A stretch of DNA of 64,000 bases from Geitlerinema sp. PCC 9228 (GCF_001870905.1 NZ_LNDC01000133.1:36653-100652), one strand, 5' to 3'; numbered from the stretch's first letter, positions 1 through 9,555 are shown. A program made the numbers and translations. The notes: generated from the letters alone by a model not told the origin.

Positions 1-1
1 A

Positions 2-1540
2 AAACAAGCCAAAGTCATTTCCCGTCGCGGCGACCTACCCAACTGGCGCAACTCCCTCAAACCCGACGAATCGTCCTGGTGGTGGTTTTTCCAAACAGTC
101 AAAAAAGTCAACCAATGGGATCGGTTGGACTGGTTGTGGAACCTCCTAACAGCGGGCAGTTTAGCCGTTACCGCCAGTTTATTCATTACCATTTTCCAAG
201 CACTCTCCGTAGGAGGTGGGGTCACTTGGCAGCAATCCTTTGCCGGTATCGCCCAAGGTACGGGATTGTTGGTGATCGCCCAAAGCAGTTTAACCTCGAA
301 AGGACAAGAGCGCGTCAAAGCATTTTTGCGCAACACCGGCATTCCCGACTATTTGTACAGCGAGGTATTGTTTGGTGCTTCGGCGTTGCTTTTGTTGGTT
401 TCCTACGTAGTGTACGATCAACTGCCAGAGCGACTCCTCAAACAAGGTAAGGAATACCAGAATAACGGCAACCTCTCCCAAGCCGAAACGCGGTACTTGC
501 AAGCTCTCAACTTAGACCCAGAAAACTCCGATATCAATTTATCTTTGGGAGAAGTATACGAATCGCTGGGTTCTTTAGATCAAGCATTAAGCCAATATCG
601 AGTTGCCGCTTTAGAAGGCACGCCAAAAGCCCTCAACAATATGGGGCACGTTTATCTGCATCGCTACAACCCCGTCAAACGTCGCAACACGCCTATTGTC
701 GCCGAGACTTTCTTACGTTTGGGATTGCAACGGGCATCCCTGGAAGTAGAAAACCAAGAAGACAGTCAAAAGCAAGAAAACAAAGCAGAAAAATTGCAAA
801 CCAAATATCTACTCCAGCAAAACTTGGGTTGGTCGCTGTTGATGCAAAAAGAGTACGACGAAGCCGAAAAATACCTGGAAGCGTCTAGGGATACCTACGA
901 CGAAATCTTGGATAGCGAACCAAATAGCCCAGGCAAAGAAGTTAAAGAAGAAGAAAAAATTGCCATGGCTTCCGAGTGCTTGCTAACGCAGGTCTATCAG
1001 ATTCAACAACGTTCTACTGACGAAATTAACAGCATGTATCAAGCTTGCCTCGATCGCAGTTTGCCCCAATCTGTAGACCAGTATAAATGGTTGATGAGCG
1101 TGGGCGAGCGCCGTCTGGCCGATTGCATCAACACGAGCAAAGTAGTGAAGTTTCCAGGTTTGGATGAGTCCGAGCAAGGTGCTGGTGGGTTCAAGCCAGC
1201 AGAAAGCTGTAGCAGCGAATTTATTACCACACCGCCAAAAATCACCAATACAGAAGATGTGGAGAAATTACGGGTGCAGCTGTACGACAAGATCCACCGA
1301 GAGTGGACCGAACGACCCAATTTCACGCAACAACTTGACTATCAAGTAACCGTAAACTCCGACGGAACGCTGGTTGGCTACAAACCCCTGGGTGCGCTGG
1401 AACGGAAATTTTTGCTGCAAACGCCGTTGCCGAAAATAGCCAAACTAGGCAGTAACGATCGAGCCGTCACCCAATTTCAAGTGTCTTTTAAACCCAACTG
1501 GACCCACAACGTGTCTGCCATAGCAACATCAGCCCAATAA
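2..1540 (+). CDS. TPR-repeat membrane protein, 5' end outside window
   Basis: The reading frame is already open at the first bases and has no stop before 1540, so the gene probably starts upstream. A TTG at 125 is the first in-window start, but the 41 in-frame codons before it (rich in Trp and basic residues) read like protein. Two hydrophobic segments lie early (about codons 46-65 and 95-115 of the visible frame). They are followed by at least two TPR-like helices (QAETRYLQALNLDPENSDI, then LDQALSQYRVAALEG) and a long soluble C-terminal part with scattered cysteines. TPR units usually mediate protein contacts, so a membrane-anchored scaffold role is an inference. No catalytic motif was recognised. 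The following M16 peptidase gene starts 90 bp downstream on the same strand. Confidence 0.75.
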   Translation, partial: KQAKVISRRGDLPNWRNSLKPDESSWWWFFQTVKKVNQWDRLDWLWNLLTAGSLAVTASLFITIFQALSVGGGVTWQQSFAGIAQGTGLLVIAQSSLTSKGQERVKAFLRNTGIPDYLYSEVLFGASALLLLVSYVVYDQLPERLLKQGKEYQNNGNLSQAETRYLQALNLDPENSDINLSLGEVYESLGSLDQALSQYRVAALEGTPKALNNMGHVYLHRYNPVKRRNTPIVAETFLRLGLQRASLEVENQEDSQKQENKAEKLQTKYLLQQNLGWSLLMQKEYDEAEKYLEASRDTYDEILDSEPNSPGKEVKEEEKIAMASECLLTQVYQIQQRSTDEINSMYQACLDRSLPQSVDQYKWLMSVGERRLADCINTSKVVKFPGLDESEQGAGGFKPAESCSSEFITTPPKITNTEDVEKLRVQLYDKIHREWTERPNFTQQLDYQVTVNSDGTLVGYKPLGALERKFLLQTPLPKIAKLGSNDRAVTQFQVSFKPNWTHNVSAIATSAQ

Positions 1541-1630
1541 TCGGGAATCGCTGCTGGACATAGATACAATGAGAAAGGATTGGTACTTTTTGGTATCGGT
1601 CCTAACTGTTCGCGATCGCTAAAATTTTGC

Positions 1631-2917
1631 ATGAGTGTAACGCTGCATACTTCCAAAACCGCACCACAGCTGAACTTTCCCACAGTTCGCCGGCTAGACA
1701 ATGGCTTGACGGTAGTTGCCGAACAGCTGCCGGTAGAAGCGGTCAACCTTAGCCTGTGGCTGCAGGTGGGATCGGCGGTAGAACCCGACTCGATCAATGG
1801 TATGGCCCATTTTCTCGAACACATGATTTTCAAGGGAACGCCGCGCCTTGCTGGGGGTGAATTCGAGCGTTTGGTGGAAGAGCGCGGTGCCATCACCAAC
1901 GCCGCCACCAGCCAAGACTACACCCACTATTACATTACAACTGCCCCCGCCGACTTTCGCGATTTGGGGCCGTTGCAAACTGAAGTCATCTTAAATGCCA
2001 GCATTCCCGATGCGGCTTTTGAACCGGAACGCAATGTAGTTCTCGAAGAAATTCGCCGCTCTCAAGATAACCCGCAACGGCGTCTCTACCAGCAAATGGC
2101 ACAAATGGCGTTTCCCAGCCTCCCCTACCGACGTCCTATCCTCGGACCTGCGGAAGTGGTCGCCAATTTGACCCCCCAGCAAATGCGCGATTTCCACCGA
2201 CAGTGGTACCATCCCCAAGCGATAACTGCAGTGGCGGTGGGCAATTTACCAGTGGAAAAACTCATTGATACCGTTCTTGCAGGATTTTCCCAGGTGGAAC
2301 CACCGACAACCGCTCCGCCAAATAATCCCGATTGCCCCTCAGAAGCACCATTTACGCAAATCGAGCGTCAAGAACTTACTGACAGCAGCTTGCAGCAGGC
2401 GCGTATGGTGATGCTTTGGCGAGTTCCAGGATTAAATCGGATTTCCCAAACCTATGCTTTGGACGTGCTGGCGTCGATTTTAGGGCAAGGAAGGACTTCC
2501 AGGCTGGTGCAAAGTTTGCGCGAACAACAAGGGTTGGTTTCGCGGGTGGTGGCAGGCAATCTCAGCCATCGCCATCAGGGGATGTTTTATATTTCTGCCC
2601 AGTTGCCTCCGGAAAACTTGGCGGCGGCGGAAGCGGAAATCGACCGGCATTTGCGGCAGTTGCAGCAAGAGTTGGTTTCCCCCTCAGAAATGGCGCGGGT
2701 GCGTACCCAGGTGGCTAACCGCTATATTTTTGGGAACGAAACGCCCAGCGATCGCGCTAATATGTACGGGTACTATCAGTCGCAGTTAGAGGATTTGTCT
2801 CTGGCTTTTGACTATCCCAGCTGCATTCAGTCTTTACAAGCGGAAGATTTGCAAAAGGCTGCCCAACAGTATCTTTCCCCGCAAGCTTATGGTATGGTAA
2901 TTTTGCGTCCAGCTTAA
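1631..2917 (+). CDS. M16-family zinc metallopeptidase (processing-peptidase-like)
   Basis: The 428-residue protein carries the inverted zinc motif HxxEH of the M16 (pitrilysin/insulinase) family as HFLEH at residues 60-64. The downstream acidic ligand lies in the VVLEEI segment (E139/E140). An N-terminal catalytic half and a C-terminal half, typical of single-chain M16B enzymes, are both present, and the length fits the family (about 420-440). I chose ATG 1631 because the protein then begins MSVTLHTSK. The frame extends to a TTG at 1580, but that stretch looks non-coding. Family members degrade peptides or process precursors; the substrate here is unknown. No signal peptide is evident, so it is probably cytosolic. 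Confidence 0.9.
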   Translation: MSVTLHTSKTAPQLNFPTVRRLDNGLTVVAEQLPVEAVNLSLWLQVGSAVEPDSINGMAHFLEHMIFKGTPRLAGGEFERLVEERGAITNAATSQDYTHYYITTAPADFRDLGPLQTEVILNASIPDAAFEPERNVVLEEIRRSQDNPQRRLYQQMAQMAFPSLPYRRPILGPAEVVANLTPQQMRDFHRQWYHPQAITAVAVGNLPVEKLIDTVLAGFSQVEPPTTAPPNNPDCPSEAPFTQIERQELTDSSLQQARMVMLWRVPGLNRISQTYALDVLASILGQGRTSRLVQSLREQQGLVSRVVAGNLSHRHQGMFYISAQLPPENLAAAEAEIDRHLRQLQQELVSPSEMARVRTQVANRYIFGNETPSDRANMYGYYQSQLEDLSLAFDYPSCIQSLQAEDLQKAAQQYLSPQAYGMVILRPA

Positions 2918-3049
2918 AACGGCGGCAATGGGCGATCGCGATGGTGGCTACAACTGCAACTGGTTATGGCTGTGCGATCGTCCGTTGTTGTTATTTTTTT
3001 TGCTTTGTTGGTTGTTTTGTTTGATTGTTAGCGATTGAGCGTGCGGTAC

Positions 3050-3394
3050 ATGGTATTAGCTGAGTCCATCAAGCCGTTAAATATTTTGGTGGTTTCTGTG
3101 GCGGTTTTGTTTCTCGTTTGGATGGGAATCGATTTGATTTATTGGTTTTACCGCCGCTGGCGACGCCCCAATTCTGCCAAGCCAACCCCAGACTTGTCCC
3201 AACCACTGATTCGCGAGTCCGCACAACTTTGCGAACGATTGGCGAATTTAGACCAACAAATGTTTCAAGAATCTTTACATGTTAAAGACCCCAAATCTTG
3301 GGAACAATTTAACGCACAAAGGAGCCGCATTCGCGAAGTTTACCGCAAAGCCTACCAGCGTTTTCAACGCCGTTGCCGTCAAAGTAGCCGTTAA
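3050..3394 (+). CDS. small membrane protein of unknown function
   Basis: A 114-residue protein with one strong hydrophobic segment near the N-terminus (residues about 9-30, ending in DLIYWFYRRWRR). The rest is basic, hydrophilic and helical, with many Arg, Gln and Glu. The positive cluster after the membrane segment suggests the C-terminal part stays in the cytosol. ATG 3050 is preferred over the in-frame TTG 3035 and GTG 3041. I do not recognise the family. It is co-directional with the M16 peptidase but about 130 bp away. Confidence 0.55.
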   Translation: MVLAESIKPLNILVVSVAVLFLVWMGIDLIYWFYRRWRRPNSAKPTPDLSQPLIRESAQLCERLANLDQQMFQESLHVKDPKSWEQFNAQRSRIREVYRKAYQRFQRRCRQSSR

Positions 3395-3735
3395 TTTCTG
3401 TGGAGAAAAAAAGTTTTTAATGGCACCTACCTGGCAAGATCGAAAAATATGGTGGCTCGCGCGTATAAAAAATACAAAACCTTCAATATGTAGCAGATTT
3501 TCAAAAGCGATCGCTTCTGCCAGGCATTCAACCACCAAAGGCCCTGCCAGCCAGGAAACCAACGAAACCGCTGCTGTTTTCGGTGTGGCTAACCCACCCA
3601 AAATGCCCAGATATATACAGGGCATAGACGTTAAAATTGATGACTGGCTGTGATTTCCATCAAAGCAACGCTAAAGATCCTTTGGTACACTGAGGGGTGT
3701 TCCCCAACAAAGGATAAAAAGCAATCGTTAACGTT
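3395..3735. other. intergenic stretch without a convincing gene
   Basis: About 340 bp between the small membrane protein and the DUF1830 gene. Overlapping open frames exist on both strands, but they have no recognisable domain, no good ribosome site, and run into the upstream gene in another frame. The 3' end (after 3660) is likely the leader of the DUF1830 gene. One HIP1-type GCGATCGC lies inside. No hairpin or RNA gene was seen. Confidence 0.5.
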
Positions 3736-4026
3736 ATGACTCAAATTTTAGACTCTCTTTCCGTTGCACCGGAACGAAAAATCCTTTGCGGTTATAAAAA
3801 CCAAACCAATAGCGTTCAAATTGTTCGGATTGCCAACGTTCCGGAATGGTATTTTGAGCGAGTTGTGTTTCCGGGAGAATTTCTCATGTTTCATGCCCTA
3901 CCGGAAGCTAGTTTAGAAGTTCACAGCAATTCTACCGCTAGTGCTGTTCTCAGCGATCGCATTCCTTGCGAAAAACTAGAAATTGCTGAGGAAGATAGCC
4001 AACAGCAGGCTTCGAACTTCAACTAA
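3736..4026 (+). CDS. DUF1830 family protein
   Basis: A 96-residue protein matching the cyanobacterial DUF1830 family as I know it. It has a CGYKNQTNSVQIVRI strand, the core NVPEWYFERVVFPGEFLMF, and the ending SAVLSDRIPCEKL. The family is small, soluble and widespread in cyanobacteria and has no assigned function. The start ATG at 3736 leaves a typical short N-terminus before the conserved core. The C-terminal tail (EEDSQQQASNFN) is low complexity. It stands alone between two intergenic regions. Confidence 0.85.
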   Translation: MTQILDSLSVAPERKILCGYKNQTNSVQIVRIANVPEWYFERVVFPGEFLMFHALPEASLEVHSNSTASAVLSDRIPCEKLEIAEEDSQQQASNFN

Positions 4027-4111
4027 ACCATTGGTAACCAGAAAACAAAACAGTTTTTCTTAGTAGGCTTGATGGAGCGACCAAGATTGTCGGTAGTATA
4101 GTAGCAGGGAT

Positions 4112-4192
4112 TGAGTTATGTATGTCCCCGGTAAACCAAACGTAAAGTCCTAACCAGACAATTTTTACGACTTGATGGGCATACATAATTCA
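4112..4192. repeat. long nested inverted repeat (hairpin), possible structured RNA or MITE
   Basis: Outer arms 4112-4128 (TGAGTTATGTATGTCCC) and 4177-4192 (GGGCATACATAATTCA) pair almost perfectly. Inside them CGTAAAGTC (4141-4149) can pair with GAC...TTTACG (4157-4169). The result is an approximately 80-nt two-tier stem between DUF1830 and the GNAT gene. I do not recognise it as a known RNA family; it could be an expressed small RNA or a palindromic mobile fragment. Confidence 0.5.
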
Positions 4193-4214
4193 GCTACCGC
4201 GATCGCATTTTTCC

Positions 4215-4676
4215 ATGAAGCCTACTTTACCTAAAAATTGCTATCTACGTCGGGCCCATGCTGGCGATCTGGCCAGCATTTTCAAATTGGTATTGTTTGC
4301 CAAACTAGACCCAACGCAAATTCGCTGGCAGCAATTTTGGGTCATCGAACATCAAAACACCGTTATCGCCTGCGGCCAGCTGCGAAACTTTACCAACGCA
4401 CAGGAATTGGGAAGTGTGGTTGTGGACCCCCAATGGCGCCATTGCGGTTTGGGAACCTATCTTTGCCGGCATTTAATCCAACAAGCCACCCAACCTCTCT
4501 ATTTAGAATGTTTGGGCAAACAGCTAGCTACATTTTATAAAAATTTAGGATTTCTCCCGGTTACCTGGTGGGAGTTGCCGCCATCTTTGAAACCCAAATT
4601 TGGTTTGTCCGTTTTGGGACGACAACTGCTAGGCATTCCGGTAGAAATTATGAAATATTCCCCGCCTCGTTCCTAA
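4215..4676 (+). CDS. GNAT-family N-acetyltransferase
   Basis: A 153-residue protein with the GNAT fold signature. Motif A is visible as LGSVVVDPQWRHCGLGTYLCRHLI, which holds the acetyl-CoA pyrophosphate-binding pattern (Arg-x-x-Gly-x-Gly-like, here RHCGLG). It is followed by the motif-B-like LYLECLGKQLATFYKNLGF. The enzyme would transfer an acetyl group from acetyl-CoA to an amine; the substrate cannot be told from sequence. No signal or membrane segment is seen, so it is cytosolic. It starts at ATG 4215, 22 bp after the hairpin at 4112-4192, so the hairpin may lie in its leader. Confidence 0.85.
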   Translation: MKPTLPKNCYLRRAHAGDLASIFKLVLFAKLDPTQIRWQQFWVIEHQNTVIACGQLRNFTNAQELGSVVVDPQWRHCGLGTYLCRHLIQQATQPLYLECLGKQLATFYKNLGFLPVTWWELPPSLKPKFGLSVLGRQLLGIPVEIMKYSPPRS

Positions 4677-4787
4677 TCGAGAAACCACGCCAACCGTTCG
4701 AGCGTCTCCTACAATAGAACTTCGAGCAAGATGGGCTTGGATATCGATAGCAGCCGATTATAGATGGTTATTGAGGGAAAATCAACT

Positions 4788-5726
4788 ATGTGGGGTAGGT
4801 GGGTTTTAGGAATTGGTAGCATCACCGCTATTTCGGTGGTTCCTGCTTTGGTGGAACCGCCAATCGCGATCGCCGAACGTCAAACCGATTATACACCAGG
4901 AGAATTTCGGTCAGCTTTGTACGGCTTGGGATACAATATCCCGCAAGTGGGGGGAACCTTAAGCGACCCCATGACCGAACAGGCCATTCGCAGTTTTCAA
5001 CGCCAGCAACAACTTCCCGTTGACGGTAAAGCCAATCCACGAACCCAAAATGCTTTAGCCGAAATTATTATCAACCTGCAAAAAGATTTAAACGCCGTTT
5101 TGCAACCAGAACAGCGGTTGCCGGAAAATCAATTTTACGGACCTTTGACCGAAGAATTGGTACGAGAATTTCAACGGCGGTACAATCTACCCGTTACGGG
5201 AATGGCCACGCCAGAAGTGCGTATTTTGTTAGAAGGGAAAGCCACCCCCAGCGGCAATCGCGATCGCGTACGTTCGATTGGGGCCAGTATTCCCGGCGAC
5301 AGACAAGCCATTGCATCCCGGGGAGTTTTGTATGCCAACGTAGAGCAATTTCGCCAGGTTTTGATTGGTTTGGGATACGACATTCCCGAACGCGGATCCT
5401 TGAATGACGACGCCACCCAAATAGCGATTCGCAACTTGCAGCGAGAATACGAACTTAACGTTACCGGAACCCCCAACGCAGCTACCCAACGCAAAGCAGC
5501 AGAAGTCATCAAAAACCTGCAAAACAATTTAAACCTGGTGGTAGCACCGCAGCCGTCTTTACCCCTGAATCAATTTTATACCGATCGAGTCGCCGCGGCA
5601 GTCCGACAATTTCAGCGACAAAACAACCTGCCAACAACAGGCATTGCCACCCTGCAAGTACGCCGGCGGTTGGATCGGGTAGCTAGGAATTGTTCGCGAA
5701 ATCAAACCTGTCCGGGGGGGAGATGA
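4788..5726 (+). CDS. exported protein with repeated peptidoglycan-binding domains
   Basis: I start the protein at ATG 4788, which has GAGGG about 10 nt upstream; the in-frame ATG at 4764 has no ribosome site. The 312-residue product opens with a hydrophobic signal (residues about 5-25). It then carries repeated PG_binding_1 units, recognised by the recurring pattern of Y/G-rich entry, aIRsFQRqqqLPVDG and T..AL motifs: QAIRSFQRQQQLPVDG, LVREFQRRYNLPVTG, AIRNLQREYELNVTG and AVRQFQRQNNLPTTG. That gives four related halves arranged as two pairs. Such domains hold proteins to the murein layer. No catalytic domain is attached, so a structural or anchoring role is inferred. Confidence 0.85.
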   Translation: MWGRWVLGIGSITAISVVPALVEPPIAIAERQTDYTPGEFRSALYGLGYNIPQVGGTLSDPMTEQAIRSFQRQQQLPVDGKANPRTQNALAEIIINLQKDLNAVLQPEQRLPENQFYGPLTEELVREFQRRYNLPVTGMATPEVRILLEGKATPSGNRDRVRSIGASIPGDRQAIASRGVLYANVEQFRQVLIGLGYDIPERGSLNDDATQIAIRNLQREYELNVTGTPNAATQRKAAEVIKNLQNNLNLVVAPQPSLPLNQFYTDRVAAAVRQFQRQNNLPTTGIATLQVRRRLDRVARNCSRNQTCPGGR

Positions 5727-5885
5727 TGGTATCCTGGGGAGGCAGGGTTGCTATCTCGCTTGTGCAAAGCATAGGCAGAAAATTTTTGCTTTAAGTATTT
5801 TTACTCTTTTTGGTAGCAAATCTCAAAAAATCGGAAAAATCAACTTAAAATCGAGGGAAGATCGTCCATCGGTGAGCAAAGAACT

Positions 5886-6614
5886 ATGCAACAACTTCTC
5901 CATCCCTTAGTTAATAGTTATAAATACTTATGGAACTTACGGCGCATGCTACTGGCGGTGGTAACTGGTCTGGCAGCCATGCAGTTGGTGATATTTCCAG
6001 CCGCGGCTACGGGAACTTACGATTTTCCCGCACTTAGCAATGTGGCAAAAAATACTTGGATATTTGATAAAGCAGATGTTCTCAGCCGTTTAAACCAACA
6101 AAAACTGCAAAAACAGCTTTCCGAAGTGGCCGAGACCACAGGAACCGAAGTACGGTTGGTGACGTTGCGGGGATTGGATTACGACGAAACGGCAACCAGT
6201 TTTACCCAAAATCTGTTTGAGAAATGGTTTCCCAATCCCGAAGATGGACAAAATCAAGTGTTGCTGGTGTTGGATACCCTCACCAACAATACCGCCATTG
6301 AGACTGGCGAACAGGTGGAATCCGTCCTCTCTGACGAAATTGCCGAAAGCATAGCTTCCGAGACCATGATGGTGCCGATTCGCGATGGCAACAAGTACAA
6401 TCAGGCGTTTTTGGATGCCACCTCGCGCTTGGCCGCGGTTTTATCGGGAGAACCCGATCCGGGAGCACCGCAGTTAGAAGAAGATATACAAGTGGCGGGA
6501 ACCTTTACCTCGGCGGAAGAAACCGATATACAGGGGTCCACGTGGCTGGTAATTGGGTTGCTAATCGCGGCGACCATTATCCCCATGGCTACGTACTATC
6601 TCTACATTCGCTAG
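5886..6614 (+). CDS. psb32: TPM-domain protein, Psb32-like (photosystem II repair)
   Basis: A 242-residue protein with an N-terminal hydrophobic signal (about residues 18-41). A TPM domain follows (about 60-190; VFDKADVLS-like opening, here IFDKADVLSRLNQQKL, then EVRLVTLRGLDYDETA). There is a single C-terminal membrane helix (about 218-238). This signal-TPM-TM layout and length match the cyanobacterial/plant Psb32 group, thylakoid lumen-facing proteins tied to photosystem II repair; the assignment rests on family resemblance. It lies alone on the plus strand, followed by a convergent methyltransferase gene. Confidence 0.75.
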   Translation: MQQLLHPLVNSYKYLWNLRRMLLAVVTGLAAMQLVIFPAAATGTYDFPALSNVAKNTWIFDKADVLSRLNQQKLQKQLSEVAETTGTEVRLVTLRGLDYDETATSFTQNLFEKWFPNPEDGQNQVLLVLDTLTNNTAIETGEQVESVLSDEIAESIASETMMVPIRDGNKYNQAFLDATSRLAAVLSGEPDPGAPQLEEDIQVAGTFTSAEETDIQGSTWLVIGLLIAATIIPMATYYLYIR

Positions 6615-6719
6615 ATCAAAAAACTTGCAACAAAACGCAACAAACATGGGAAGATTTTCTAATCTAGGGAGATGGGGATGTTGGCTGGTCCCCATCCCGG
6701 ATGGTTTCTCGAGCGGGGG

Positions 6720-7352
6720 TTAGGCAAGTTTTTGGGCTTGGATCGTCTGCAAGCTACCAAAAGCGTGGAAACGGCGATCGCGCAGGTGAAATCCTATATT
6801 GGCCAGAACTTCTGGTATATTCTCCTGTAGCATTTGCCAAGCCGTTTCCGTTTCAAACAACCACATAAACAGTGCCAATCCCGGCCACAAAACCGGCGTT
6901 GCTGGAGAATGAAAATCCAGCATGGTAAAGATGCCGCCTGGTGCCAACACCCGATAAACCTCTTGGAAAATTTGGCGTCGTTGTTTGGGGGTCATTTCAT
7001 GCATGGCGACGCAGGTGTGAACCACATCGAAGCGATCGCTTGTAAAGGGCAATTCTTCGGCAAACCCTTCCACATATGTAGCTTCTGGTACTTGTTTTTG
7101 GGCGCGTTGGATAGATAATGGCGAAGCATCCAACCCCACCACATCCTGGGATTTGCGCACTAGCCATCGCGTTGACTGACCGGCACCGCAGCACAGATCC
7201 AAAACCCGGGTTTGCGGAGAAATCTCCACCCCCTGCAGCGGTAAACGCCGAAAACGGCCTTCGCCGCCAACACTTACAGCAGCGAGGCGGGAGATGGTAT
7301 CGTAGAGCCATTGGTGTTGGTAACTCCAATCCCTTAAAATAGTTGCCACCAC
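6720..7352 (-). CDS. class I SAM-dependent methyltransferase
   Basis: A 210-residue soluble protein with motif I (VLDLCCGAGQSTRWL), the acidic loop after beta-2 (VVGLDASPLSI), a motif-II-like FDVVHTCVAMHEM and a post-motif LAPGGIFTMLDFH. This is the UbiE/Methyltransf_11 type of Rossmann methyltransferase, which transfers methyl groups from S-adenosylmethionine. The N-terminal ILRDWSYQHQWLYDTISRL resembles plastid and cyanobacterial UbiE-like enzymes, but the substrate is unknown. It is convergent with the Psb32-like gene and divergent from hemH, with about 110 bp shared with the hemH upstream region. Confidence 0.85.
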   Translation of the reverse strand: MVATILRDWSYQHQWLYDTISRLAAVSVGGEGRFRRLPLQGVEISPQTRVLDLCCGAGQSTRWLVRKSQDVVGLDASPLSIQRAQKQVPEATYVEGFAEELPFTSDRFDVVHTCVAMHEMTPKQRRQIFQEVYRVLAPGGIFTMLDFHSPATPVLWPGLALFMWLFETETAWQMLQENIPEVLANIGFHLRDRRFHAFGSLQTIQAQKLA

Positions 7353-7462
7353 TTCCTCCCAATTTACTTGGTTTCAATTCTCCATCCTACCGATAGGTGG
7401 TTAACCCATCTTATTGTTAAAATCAGTAAAGAAAATGAAAATTTAACAAAATTGGAATTGCT

Positions 7463-8626
7463 ATGAGCCGCGTTGGAGTTTTACTACTAAATCTAGGCGG
7501 GCCAGAACGGCTTGAGGACGTTCGCCCTTTTCTATTTAACTTGTTTTCCGACCCGGAAATCATCCGCTTGCCTTTTCGCTGGATGCAAACCCCGCTGGCG
7601 GCTATGATTTCCACCATGAGGGCTAGCAAATCCCAAAACAACTACCGCGAAATTGGCGGTGGTTCTCCCTTGCGTCGCATTACCGAAGAACAGGCGATCG
7701 CTTTAGAAAAACAGTTACAAAAACAAGGATACGACGCGCGGGTGTACATTGGCATGCGCTATTGGAATCCTTATACCGAAGAAGCGATCGCCCAAATCAA
7801 ACGCGATGGCATCGAACAGCTGGCTGTGTTGCCCTTGTACCCGCAATTTTCTATCAGTACCAGCGGTTCTAGCTTTCGCCTTTTAGAAAAATTGTGGCAC
7901 GAAGACGCAACCCTTGACAAAATTGACTATACCCTCATTCCCTCCTGGTACCATCGGGATGGCTACTTGCAAGCCATGGCCCAATTAATCGGCCAAGAAC
8001 TGGATAAATTCCCCAATCCCGACAACGTTCACGTCTTCTTTAGCGCCCACGGCGTTCCCGTCAGCTACGTAGAAGAAGCCGGCGACCCCTACCAAAAGGA
8101 AATTGAGGATTGCGCCGCGCGGATTATGCAAACCCTCAACCGTCCCAACGACTATACCCTAGCGTACCAAAGCCGGGTAGGTCCGGTGGATTGGCTGCAA
8201 CCCTACACCGAAGATGCTTTGGTAGACTTGGCGAAAAAAGGCGTTCGGGATATGGTAGTGGTTCCCATTAGTTTTGTCTCCGAACACATCGAAACCCTCC
8301 AGGAAATCGATATTGAGTATCGGGAAGTAGCCGAATCCGCCGGCATTGAAAACTTCCATCGGGTACCGGCTTTGAATACCCATCCCACCTTCATTCAAGA
8401 CTTGGCGGACTTGACCGTGGAATCCCTCAACTCGCCCCGGATTCACTTTGAACAAGTACGCCAGCCCCAGAAGAAGGTTAAAATGTACCCACAAGAACGC
8501 TGGGAATGGGGACTAACGCCCACGGCGGAAGTATGGAACGGACGCTTAGCCATGCTGGGTATCTTAATGTTAACCATTGAATTGCTAAGCGGCAACGGAC
8601 CGCTGCATTTTGTGGGCTTACTCTGA
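7463..8626 (+). CDS. hemH: ferrochelatase with C-terminal chlorophyll-binding helix
   Basis: Ferrochelatase inserts Fe2+ into protoporphyrin IX as the last step of heme synthesis. The 387-residue protein starts [15 protein letters not shown], as in the family. It has the catalytic-site segments [18 protein letters not shown] and [21 protein letters not shown], with the conserved His and Glu. After the enzyme domain (about 1-320) a linker leads to a C-terminal hydrophobic helix with the CAB motif ExxNGRxAMxG ([11 protein letters not shown]). This helix is typical of cyanobacterial and plastid type-II ferrochelatases and places the enzyme at the thylakoid membrane. It is monocistronic; a hairpin follows at 8661-8687. 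Confidence 0.97.
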   Translation: MSRVGVLLLNLGGPERLEDVRPFLFNLFSDPEIIRLPFRWMQTPLAAMISTMRASKSQNNYREIGGGSPLRRITEEQAIALEKQLQKQGYDARVYIGMRYWNPYTEEAIAQIKRDGIEQLAVLPLYPQFSISTSGSSFRLLEKLWHEDATLDKIDYTLIPSWYHRDGYLQAMAQLIGQELDKFPNPDNVHVFFSAHGVPVSYVEEAGDPYQKEIEDCAARIMQTLNRPNDYTLAYQSRVGPVDWLQPYTEDALVDLAKKGVRDMVVVPISFVSEHIETLQEIDIEYREVAESAGIENFHRVPALNTHPTFIQDLADLTVESLNSPRIHFEQVRQPQKKVKMYPQERWEWGLTPTAEVWNGRLAMLGILMLTIELLSGNGPLHFVGLL

Positions 8627-8660
8627 CTTCTTTATGATGGGATTTGAAGGTTTGGTTTGA

Positions 8661-8687
8661 CGGGGAAGACAAAAGCTGTTTTCCCCG
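8661..8687. terminator. hairpin between convergent hemH and phzF-like genes
   Basis: Arms CGGGGAAGAC (8661-8670) and GTTTTCCCCG (8678-8687) pair over 10 positions with one G-T wobble around a 7-nt loop. The position between convergent genes suits a bidirectional terminator, although the T-run is inside the arm. Confidence 0.6.
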
Positions 8688-8721
8688 CAAACAGCCCACT
8701 TGACCCTGTGGTGGAGGAGTC

Positions 8722-9549
8722 CTATCCCATCAAAACCCCTTGCAACACCGTTACCGCTTGACCGCTGATATACGTTCTTTCTCCCTGCCAGCGCAATTTC
8801 ACCACGCCTCCCCTGGCAGAAGCTTGATAGGCAACGAACTCCGATTTTTGCAAGCGATCGCCCCAAAAAGGTGCTAGGGTACAAAAAGCCGATCCTGTCA
8901 CCGGGTCTTCGTCAATGCCCACCGCCGGCGCAAAAAAGCGACAAAGAAAATCATATTCTTGCGAACTGGCCGCACTCGTCACAATCAACCCCCGCATGGG
9001 CAACTGCCGCAACAAAGCCATTCTGGGCTTCAACTGGCGCAAAATCGCTTCCGAGTCCACCTCTACCAAATAATCCGAACGATTTTTCCAAACCGACTGC
9101 GGCACCGTTCCCAACGCATCGGAAAGACCCGAGGGGGCAGGCACCGCATCGGCATAGGTCGTGGGAAAATTTAGCTCGATCCACCCTTCTTTGCGAACAG
9201 CAGTTAGAGAACCGCTGCGGGTTTGAAACCGGGCTACTTCTTCCGGATGTAAATAATTAAAACTCCAAAGAACGTGGGCGCTGGCTAGCGTGGCGTGACC
9301 GCACAAGTCTACTTCCGAAGTCGGCGTAAACCAACGCAAGCGATATTCATTCCCATCCGTCTCCGGATACAAAAAAGCCGTTTCCGAGAGATTCATTTCC
9401 CGGGCAACCTGCTGCATCCAGTCTTCCCTAGCGCTAGATGACAATACACAGACGGCGGCTGGATTTCCCGAAAACGGCTGCTTGGTAAATGCATCCACTT
9501 GAAAAATAGGAAATTGGGCAAATTCGCTGCCTTCATTTTGGGCGAACAT
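8722..9549 (-). CDS. PhzF-family isomerase/epimerase
   Basis: A 275-residue member of the PhzF (phenazine biosynthesis-like) superfamily. It has the entry QVDAFTKQPFSGNPAAVCVL, the catalytic-Glu segment MNLSETAFLYP, LRWFTPTSEVDLCGHATLASAHVL and the late DEDPVTGSAFCTLAPFW. The family fold is a two-domain diaminopimelate-epimerase type that uses the conserved Glu as general acid/base; most members have no known substrate. A phenazine role should not be assumed. The stop codon of the upstream GGCT-like gene is only 6 bp before this start, so the two are probably cotranscribed. Confidence 0.9.
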   Translation of the reverse strand: MFAQNEGSEFAQFPIFQVDAFTKQPFSGNPAAVCVLSSSAREDWMQQVAREMNLSETAFLYPETDGNEYRLRWFTPTSEVDLCGHATLASAHVLWSFNYLHPEEVARFQTRSGSLTAVRKEGWIELNFPTTYADAVPAPSGLSDALGTVPQSVWKNRSDYLVEVDSEAILRQLKPRMALLRQLPMRGLIVTSAASSQEYDFLCRFFAPAVGIDEDPVTGSAFCTLAPFWGDRLQKSEFVAYQASARGGVVKLRWQGERTYISGQAVTVLQGVLMG

Positions 9550-9555
9550 GGCTTT

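Noticed and set aside
3275..3653. Overlapping open frames of 116-124 codons on both strands after the small membrane protein gene
   Set aside because: They lack domains and ribosome sites, and partly mirror the upstream gene in another frame.
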